NCBI GenBank assembly: GCA_021646415.1
Contig: SOEU01000001.1
Coordinates: forward strand, 310,001 to 374,000
Reading direction: 5' to 3'
Length of the DNA: 64,000 nt
DNA from: Candidatus Brocadia sp.
Lineage (GTDB): Bacteria; Planctomycetota; Brocadiia; Brocadiales; Brocadiaceae
Shown: one piece after another, positions 58,642-64,000 of the stretch
Position numbering within the stretch: position 1 is the first letter of the stretch
How the letters are laid out: every line of letters begins with the position of its first letter
The notes under the pieces: generated by a model
What the model was told of the DNA's origin: nothing
The model's input: the letters and a program-made list of their open reading frames with translations, nothing else
Databases searched by the model: none
Made by a program: the position numbers and the translations under genes

Positions 58642-58755
58642 TATTTCACCTATTTCGCCCAATTCATTTCCTTCCCTCTTAGCTCCACAAAAACGTTCCG
58701 CTAAGAGCGAAGGTTTAACGCTTATTTCTTCGGCTAACCTTATTGCCTGTCCTGT

Positions 58756-58804
58756 CACAGCATTCTTTCATCTTCTACAAAACAGAAGATCAAAGAATGC
58801 TGTG
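58756..58804. repeat. 21-bp inverted repeat
   Basis: CACAGCATTCTTTCATCTTCT and AGAAGATCAAAGAATGCTGTG are complementary except for one base, separated by 7 bases. No T-run follows, so a terminator is not certain. The rest of 58642-59019 has no gene. Confidence 0.7.
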
Positions 58805-59019
58805 ATTTATAAATTATCGGTCAATCCTTTGTAATATTTAATCATCCCTATTTCACAAGTATATTGCTTTTAATTGAAATAGGTTTATATTTTTTCAGAT
58901 TTGATAATTAGGAGAGGATGATTCTATATGCAGGGATGTCTATTATAGGAAACAGTGTTATTTTATCAATAACGCAAGTATGAATTAGAAGGTTTTGAGA
59001 TTAGTATATATTCCCGATA

Positions 59020-59087
59020 CGCTAAGCATCAGCGGTTTGGTTGGATGCACAGCAGACAACCAAATCCGCTGGATGCGATTGTTAGGC
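59020..59087 (-). other. attC-like recombination site 1
   Basis: On the minus strand it starts with core GCCTAAC, whose TAA is the stop codon of the PIN gene. It then folds: GCAT, CAGCGG and TTTGGTTG pair with CAACCAAA, CCGCTG and ATGC, leaving extrahelical bases (CAATC, C, A) on one strand only, and ends CTTAGCG. This is the attC layout; the outer end core is degenerate. Confidence 0.7.
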
Positions 59088-59870
59088 GGTGATTAGTTTA
59101 TGACCATAATTTCTAAATCGAGCTTGCCAACCTTTATTTATGTATCCTTTACTCTCAGACCGAATTTTTTTCACAATGGCATCACAATCGGAGAAGTCAA
59201 TTACGCTGAAGTTGTTCTCTTGTGTGATAGGTACTTGATATTTATCTGACGAAAATTCTTTTAAAAGCAGATCATCTGTCATTAAAGCCACCGAAGAATC
59301 AATTGCAGAAGCTAAAATTAATATGTCATTGACACTGTTTCTGAAGTTTGCCTTGAGATTATATTTCTCAATAAATTCCTGAAATAATGTTAGAGCAACT
59401 GCCACTGATTGTTTGGTTAAAGGAACACACTGAACATCATTATCTAAAAGGAAGTCATATCGTTTTCTAATCTTTTTCCTTTTTGTCTTTGGTAGAAACT
59501 GTATTGCCTCATCAAATAACCCCAATACCTTTTTATTTATCAGCATGGAAATAGCCAAGCTCCCATATTCAACAATGGTTGGAAACTGGTACCCAAAATA
59601 GAGAATGATCTGATCCGTGCTACGCTTTGAAAATGGATGACCTATTCTGAGTTTATGGTTAGAGTAATCTTGCTCTTCAGAAAAGCCAAACATTTTTCCC
59701 ATTCGGTATCTTGACAGAAGTGGAACATAATAGCTTGCTTGTACAAGGTTCTCTCCTTGAACTAAAAGAAATTCGTTTGCTGAAATTGAAGAAATAGAAT
59801 TCTTTGTTTTTGGCAGATCACTTTTGCCTTTTAGAGCATAAGAGATTATTTGCGTATCAAGAATTCTCAT
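59082..59870 (-). CDS. PIN-like nuclease domain protein (integron cassette gene)
   Basis: 262 aa. The N-terminus MRILDTQIISYALKG and the later NDILILASAIDSSVALMTDD carry the acidic residues expected of a PIN-like ribonuclease, though the middle is longer than in VapC toxins (usually about 140 aa) and basic (PKTKRKKIRKRY). No antitoxin gene accompanies it. It is a single-gene cassette running from GTTAGGT (59909) to attC-like site 1. Confidence 0.7.
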   Translation of the reverse strand: MRILDTQIISYALKGKSDLPKTKNSISSISANEFLLVQGENLVQASYYVPLLSRYRMGKMFGFSEEQDYSNHKLRIGHPFSKRSTDQIILYFGYQFPTIVEYGSLAISMLINKKVLGLFDEAIQFLPKTKRKKIRKRYDFLLDNDVQCVPLTKQSVAVALTLFQEFIEKYNLKANFRNSVNDILILASAIDSSVALMTDDLLLKEFSSDKYQVPITQENNFSVIDFSDCDAIVKKIRSESKGYINKGWQARFRNYGHKLITA

Positions 59871-59902
59871 TTTATTGCCTCAGCTTCGAAATAGCGTAGA
59901 CC

Positions 59903-59965
59903 ACCTAACATCTGGCTCACCTGGCGCCGGCTTTTTCGGCAATCAGATGCAGCCGATGGTTATAC
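59903..59965 (-). other. attC-like recombination site 2
   Basis: Minus strand GTATAAC...GTTAGGT, 63 bp. CATCTG pairs with CAGATG, with an inner GCCG/CGGC stem and a purine-rich loop. The outer cores fit RYYYAAC / GTTRRRY. It lies between the stop of the 469-aa gene and the start of the PIN-like gene, as expected for a cassette junction. Confidence 0.7.
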
Positions 59966-59982
59966 GCTCATCCTATTGTTAC

Positions 59983-61392
59983 TTAGAAGCATGGAAGTTG
60001 GTCGAATCTGAATTTACATTTCGTGTTCGGCCGTAAGTTAGCTTCGTCAATCGCCGTTATGCCTCTGTTTATCATATCAATGACCTCATCTTCCTTGTAA
60101 AAGTAGAAACAGATGAGTCCCAGAAAGTACGGTAATCCCATAACGGAAAACCTTTTGTTCTTCAATGTGTATTCTATATTGAACGTTCTTTCGTCTTCAA
60201 AGGTGACAGTGAAACCCGCTGCCTCCATTTTGGATATGAAATGTGCCGGGTTATAGATTGTGAAGACTGCAAGCTCTTGAAATATCAGCTTCTTGATGGT
60301 ATCGGTTTTCAAAGGCCACCAAAACACAGGCAAAGTTCCCAGTTGAAATCTCGTGGCTCCGTTTCGACGATATATTAAGCTACATATATCTATGCAGTTG
60401 TGTAGCGAGTCAGGTAGGACTATTTTCAACGTATGCCGGCTAAGGTCATCAAGTTTCTTTGTAAAATCAATTTGTTTATCAGGTAATAGGACCGAGCGGA
60501 GGTTTCGTTTCCTGTGTCTATAAACTACGCACAACAACCCTGGCCCAAACTGCGCGTAGGAAAAACGACCAACTCGGGCTCCTCTCAACATCTTCTCAAA
60601 TTCAAGAACGTACGTTTCCACCCTCATGCTCATTTGAGACCCTTCTTTCGTAACGTGCGACGATGATATGGCTTTTACGGTCCGATCTATCTGACGATCT
60701 AACCTTGCTTTCATTGCAGGCGAAAAATCACTCACGGAGGTATTTGTCGATGATGGTATCTTGATTACTGATTCAGCGGGAAGAAGTTCCTTGTTTCCTA
60801 TAACCAATAATGTGATTAATAGTTCGCCGGGCTTCTTTGGGGTGGTTTTCAACTCGCCGATGCCTACAACCCTGAAGCTTTTTACGTCAATTAGACTGAC
60901 GTCACCTAGCCGCAATATGCTGGTTGCGCCGTGATAGAGGACTATAAAGTTGCCTATCCGCGGCACTCCCCTAACAAACTCCTTTTCTCCGAGACCTCCA
61001 AATCCCGGTGGCATATGACTTGTTTCAATATGCTTCAGGTGTTGTTCTAATAAGTTCAGATCATTCCTGTAAAGTAGCCACGCGAAGGAATCGCCCATTG
61101 TTCTTCCGATTGCACCGGCTTGAACAATTGCTTCTTGACGAGAAGCTAAGAGCTTCTGTCGTTTAGAAAACCAAGAAGGTGACAATTCTTGCTTTTTCGA
61201 AATCAGACGCTTGCGTTCCTGTGAAATCACCCTATAGCTGTTCGACAAATCGAAAAGGGCATCACAGAGCATGGGTTGGAATAGTTGAAGAGATTTATTT
61301 GGCTTGGTTTTCAAAGTGCCAAGAATTTCCCAGCATTTCTGGAATTTCTCGTCGGTTCTATGCAGTAGGCTGTTAAAATCGGTTTTCGTCAT
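59983..61392 (-). CDS. Unknown 469-aa protein (integron cassette gene)
   Basis: The start is placed at the ATG at 61392 (MTKTDFNSLLHRTDEKFQKC), because the longer frame to 61482 runs into the recombination site. The protein has an N-terminal helical region, GFGGLGEKEFVRGVPRIGNF and VIGIGELKTTPKK, where the E-x-K could be part of a nuclease-type core, but I cannot confirm that. No membrane segment. I do not recognise a family. Confidence 0.65.
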   Translation of the reverse strand: MTKTDFNSLLHRTDEKFQKCWEILGTLKTKPNKSLQLFQPMLCDALFDLSNSYRVISQERKRLISKKQELSPSWFSKRQKLLASRQEAIVQAGAIGRTMGDSFAWLLYRNDLNLLEQHLKHIETSHMPPGFGGLGEKEFVRGVPRIGNFIVLYHGATSILRLGDVSLIDVKSFRVVGIGELKTTPKKPGELLITLLVIGNKELLPAESVIKIPSSTNTSVSDFSPAMKARLDRQIDRTVKAISSSHVTKEGSQMSMRVETYVLEFEKMLRGARVGRFSYAQFGPGLLCVVYRHRKRNLRSVLLPDKQIDFTKKLDDLSRHTLKIVLPDSLHNCIDICSLIYRRNGATRFQLGTLPVFWWPLKTDTIKKLIFQELAVFTIYNPAHFISKMEAAGFTVTFEDERTFNIEYTLKNKRFSVMGLPYFLGLICFYFYKEDEVIDMINRGITAIDEANLRPNTKCKFRFDQLPCF

Positions 61393-61453
61393 TTCCAAGT
61401 ATCCAAAAGCAGCAAAATCAATTCCTCGTGTCGCGCAATGTCTTGTTTCGGTC

Positions 61454-61528
61454 GTATAACTAACCGCATAACCGGCTGGCAATGGAGTGCAGCGGAATTA
61501 CCAATCCGAGTTGATGCGGTTGTTAGCC
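61454..61528 (-). other. attC-like recombination site 3
   Basis: Minus strand GGCTAAC...GTTATAC, 75 bp. CTAA, CCGCAT, AAC and CGG pair with CCG, GTT, ATGCGG and TTAG, leaving CAA, C and T extrahelical. The right core GTTATAC is the exact complement of the GTATAAC core at the far end of the same cassette, and GGCTAAC is the complement of GTTAGCC at the start of the lipoprotein cassette: the signature of circular cassettes. Confidence 0.75.
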
Positions 61529-61534
61529 ATTAAT

Positions 61535-62002
61535 TCATTGCGTTTCAACTTGAACCTTTATTTTTTGCAGTATCTCCTGCAATTGCGCTCCAGCTTTTCC
61601 AGTTGTCATATCATTTACATCCTCTCGCCCAAAGGCATTTTGCATTCTAACGACAGCCTGCGCCATGACCCTTGTCGAATCATTCAGTGCCGCCATATTT
61701 ATCCTGGCATTCCATTCTGGATTGGAAGAGTATGAATTCCCAAGCATTGCCTTATACATAACGCCGCCAAACCCTTCCACTGGTTTTGAGAACACGACAC
61801 TGTAGTCACTTTCAGAAACCAATGAAAAACCCGCATTCATAAACTCGTTAATAATCACCGACTTTATTTTTCCCCTATCTGTAGTAGTGATATTCACCTC
61901 TGGCTTTCCTGATGGTGTTGCTAAATGCTGTGTTGTTGCACACCCAACGAGAATTAAACCAATCAGAATAGCACCGAAGACAACAGAACTTACTCTCTTC
62001 AT
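61535..62002 (-). CDS. Lipoprotein (integron cassette gene)
   Basis: 155 aa from the ATG at 62002 (MKRVSSVVFGAILIGLILVG), with AGGAGG just upstream. The lipobox LVGC at the end of a hydrophobic signal places a lipid anchor on the cysteine. The mature part contains NITTTDRGKIKSVIINEFMN and VRMQNAFGREDVNDM; no enzyme motif. Probably an outer- or inner-membrane-anchored periplasmic protein of unknown role. Cassette extends from GTTAGCC (62029) to attC-like site 3. Confidence 0.75.
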   Translation of the reverse strand: MKRVSSVVFGAILIGLILVGCATTQHLATPSGKPEVNITTTDRGKIKSVIINEFMNAGFSLVSESDYSVVFSKPVEGFGGVMYKAMLGNSYSSNPEWNARINMAALNDSTRVMAQAVVRMQNAFGREDVNDMTTGKAGAQLQEILQKIKVQVETQ

Positions 62003-62034
62003 TTGCGCACCTCCTCTTTCATGGCTAACAATGA

Positions 62035-62051
62035 TTATACAATCTGTATAA
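62035..62051. promoter_or_regulatory. Palindrome TTATACA-N3-TGTATAA, copy 1
   Basis: A 17-bp perfect-arm palindrome six bases outside the start of the first cassette. The same arms recur at 62172-62188, suggesting a regulator operator. Confidence 0.6.
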
Positions 62052-62166
62052 AACGGCAATCACAGACCATCTCGCTATATAATATAAGAAGTAGCCATGC
62101 CTTCTTGTCACGCGTTGTAACTACTTTCACATCCAGCTATTTCTGCATTTTCTCCCATTGCCCATT

Positions 62167-62193
62167 CCGGATTATACAGACTGTATAATCCGG
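62167..62193. promoter_or_regulatory. 27-bp perfect palindrome containing copy 2
   Basis: CCGGATTATACAG-A-CTGTATAATCCGG, thirteen-base arms around one base, holding the same TTATACA/TGTATAA core. It could be an operator or a structured recombination site. Confidence 0.65.
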
Positions 62194-62752
62194 CTTACAA
62201 CCCATCGCCGGACTTCGGACACCGTGACCTCCTTTGCTCAAGACATAGGTGTAGATCATCGTCGTGCGAACGTCTTTGGCGAAGACAAACAGAGATCATC
62301 ATTTACCGTTTTACAATGTCAAGATTCTTTAAATGGAGAGATGATAAGAAACTGCTTTTACTTTAAAAGGGATGATAATACAAAAAATGAAGAAGAATAC
62401 AAGCCTTTTTTCGGTTTTTCTTGGGAAAGAACGTGGGTGAATCGTTACAGGTTATCCGGGAACATGAATGCAATAAAAGGCAATATCACAATGGGGTGAT
62501 TGGATTGATTGAAAAACCAGAAACACAGGAGACATTAGAAGTCCTTGTGATATTTCCTGAAAAAAAGAACAGAACCAAAAATTGGTGAGCTCTTTAAAAA
62601 ATTACGTTCTTATTTTGAAGCCGTGGAAATCTTATTGGAAATTCATTGAAATTATGTTAAAGATAATATTGTAATTCAACAAAGTCACGAAAGAATTACG
62701 AGATTGATGTACTATTGTTATTAACGAGTAGTGGAGCTCGATAGGAGGCTTT
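62194..62752. other. Gap with decayed coding traces
   Basis: Short open stretches such as EPKIGELFKKLRSYFEAVEI (near 62572-62633) look like remnants of a small gene but are broken by stops. A frame at 62158-62499 begins inside the palindrome and is not supported. Confidence 0.4.
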
Positions 62753-62980
62753 ATGTTGACGGTAAAAATTACTTCTAAAGGTCAAGTAACTATTCCCAAA
62801 GAAATCAGGGACAAACTTGGTATTCGGCCAGGAGAAGACTTAGCCTTTGAAGAAAAAAATGGTACATTCTATATTAAAAAATCTGTAAAGAAATCCCCTT
62901 TTGATAAGTGGGTAGGCAGGCTGAAAAAATATAGAGGGCAAAAAACCGATGAAATAATTAAGGATTTGAGAGGAACGTGA
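62753..62980 (+). CDS. AbrB/MazE-type antitoxin (VapB)
   Basis: 75 aa, ATG behind TAGGAGG. The swapped-hairpin domain reads TVKITSKGQVTIPKEIRDKL with GIRPGEDLAFEE. The C-terminal part (FDKWVGRLKKYRGQ) would bind the toxin. Its stop overlaps the GTG start of the PIN toxin by GTGA, so the two form a coupled, self-regulated operon. Confidence 0.88.
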   Translation: MLTVKITSKGQVTIPKEIRDKLGIRPGEDLAFEEKNGTFYIKKSVKKSPFDKWVGRLKKYRGQKTDEIIKDLRGT

Positions 62981-63444
62981 TAACTGCAGTAGATACCAAT
63001 ATATTCCTTGATATACTTATCCCTGATGAGAATTATTGTTTCAAATCAAAAAAGTTGCTTGATGAGCATATCGAAAGAGGGCAACTGATCATAAGCGAGA
63101 TCGTATATGCCGAACTTGCCTCCCTGTTTTTATCGGAAAAGGAATTGAGAACTTTTCTTTCTGATACTGGAACAGAACTTGTTTATTCTGGTGAAAAGGC
63201 ATTGTATATTGCAGGTAACCGATGGGACGAGTATGCAAAAGATAAGAAGCGCTCGTTACAATGTCCTCGATGTGGAAAAGGAATAACCCTTACTTGTCAG
63301 AACTGCCATTCTTCTATTACATTTAGGCAACGAATCCTCAGTGATTTTATTATCGGTGCTCATGCCCTTGTACATGCTGATTTTCTTCTTTCAAGGGATC
63401 GCGGATTTTATAAGACATATTTTAAAGATTTAAAAATCGGTTGA
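62977..63444 (+). CDS. VapC-type PIN toxin with inserted zinc ribbon
   Basis: 155 aa from GTG (MITAVDTNIFLDILIPDE). PIN acidic residues are present in AVDTN, SEIVYAELAS, LSDFIIGAHALVHAD and SRDRGFYKTYF. Between the third and fourth strands it carries CPRCGKGITLTCQNC, a CxxC-CxxC zinc ribbon absent from ordinary VapC (about 130-140 aa). The enzyme is expected to cut tRNA or rRNA; the ribbon could shape RNA recognition. All active-site positions appear intact. Confidence 0.88.
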   Translation: MITAVDTNIFLDILIPDENYCFKSKKLLDEHIERGQLIISEIVYAELASLFLSEKELRTFLSDTGTELVYSGEKALYIAGNRWDEYAKDKKRSLQCPRCGKGITLTCQNCHSSITFRQRILSDFIIGAHALVHADFLLSRDRGFYKTYFKDLKIG

Positions 63445-63661
63445 ACTTATACAAATTTAAAGTCCTATGTTACGATTTAACCATAATACAATAAATCTAT
63501 ACTGTGACCAAATTGTGACCGACCCCAACGGAATCGAAAGAAATCAAACGGAGTTGCCAGAATTTCAAACTTATATTAAGTTGTTATTTTATAAATAGTT
63601 ACAGTCGCAACAGACACAAGGCCACTTAGTTATGAAAAATGCTAAAAATACCCTTTTTAGA

Positions 63662-63713
<52 letters not shown>

Positions 63714-63714
<1 letters not shown>

Positions 63715-64000
63715 CAAGGGTTTTCAAGCATTTGACACTTCACACTTTTCCTTAAAACCTTGTACCCAGAAATCTTCTTCTGGGTTATCTCCGACAACTT
63801 TTACTGCCCAAAATAGGGATTCAGGTGTTTTAGAGACGAAGCATAGCTTATTTGCATACTGTTTGACACATTTGGTGCATGCTCTCTCATGAACTTTTCC
63901 ATCATGTCTCTAAAAGTTTTGCTATCACCAATAGATTTCTCAAAGTATTTACCTTCGATTATTTCGGTTCTGACCTTTGCCTCTATTGACTGGGCGAGTT
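63714..64000 (-). pseudogene. Tyrosine recombinase (integrase) fragment, runs off the window
   Basis: On the minus strand the frame reads SIEAKVRTEIIEGKYFEKSI then FRDMMEKFMREHAPN and SYASSLKHLNPYFGQ, the core-binding (SAM-like) domain of phage-type integrases. TAA at 63801-63803 interrupts it; the frame continues KLSEITQKKISGYKV and ends at 63714, touching the att repeat. The catalytic R-H-R-Y domain is absent, so the protein is truncated. The N-terminus lies beyond 64000. Confidence 0.75.

Noticed and set aside
59983-61482. Longer 499-aa version of the cassette gene
   Set aside because: Its first 30 codons run through the recombination site; the ATG at 61392 lies just inside the cassette.
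63445-63661. Possible integrase C-terminal tail (YCDQIVTDPNGIERN) before the right repeat
   Set aside because: Only about 30 residues without catalytic motifs; too short to call.

Overview
The window looks like chromosome from a Gram-negative, anaerobic bacterium. Gene content (KDO transferase waaA, a BBP2-type outer-membrane porin, formate-tetrahydrofolate ligase, a GldG/DUF4340 ABC cassette, a tiny lysine-rich histone-like protein, an O-mannosyltransferase-like TPR membrane protein, an oxygen-sensitive NrdG-type activase) and the moderately AT-rich sequence suggest an anammox-type planctomycete (Brocadiales). That assignment is inference from gene content; there is no rRNA to confirm it.

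Layout. 1-4.8 kb: 3' end of an nrdG-like activase, a 31-aa basic protein and smc. 4.9-6.6 kb: a minus-strand three-gene cassette of unknown function headed by a TIGR04255-family protein. 7.1-9.8 kb: two fluoride (crcB) riboswitches with their own terminators lie either side of a 66-aa unknown protein and a dynamin-like GTPase; no fluoride transporter is in the window. 10.0-19.6 kb: a graveyard of defence and toxin-antitoxin genes (PII fragment fused to a type III res fragment, Phd with deleted VapC, HsdM with a stop and a deleted catalytic core, DUF559 between inverted repeats, an intact-looking HsdR without HsdS, broken MNT/HEPN), interrupted by a mannosyltransferase and an M20 peptidase. 19.6-25.9 kb: GC-rich mutM, a zinc dehydrogenase plus class I aldolase, a DUF72 gene that has lost its start codon, and a cysK-cysE operon. 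26-34 kb: a four-gene ABC/GldG/DUF4340 operon and an HtrA protease.

34-41 kb is a minus-strand methionine/SAM neighbourhood: a canonical SAM-I riboswitch with promoter and terminator drives a threonine-synthase-like gene followed by a ThiS/MoaD-like carrier, and metK, ahcY and a DUF1015 gene lie just upstream. SAM control of a threonine synthase paired with a sulfur carrier suggests carrier-dependent homocysteine synthesis from O-phosphohomoserine, by analogy with CysM/CysO. This is the strongest candidate for an undescribed system. 41-58 kb is mainly housekeeping: secA, fhs, porin, TMTC-like protein, tRNA(CAU), MST sulfurtransferase, Fe-S protein, leuS.

58.0-63.7 kb is a 5.6-kb island bounded by perfect 53-bp direct repeats, the left one being the 3' half of tRNA-Ala(GGC). 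Inside are a YgiT-type zinc protein, three minus-strand single-gene cassettes each ending in an attC-like folded site (a CALIN-like integron cassette array without integrase), paired 17-bp palindromes, and a VapBC pair whose toxin carries a zinc ribbon. A truncated tyrosine recombinase lies just beyond the right repeat, suggesting tandem elements at this tRNA.
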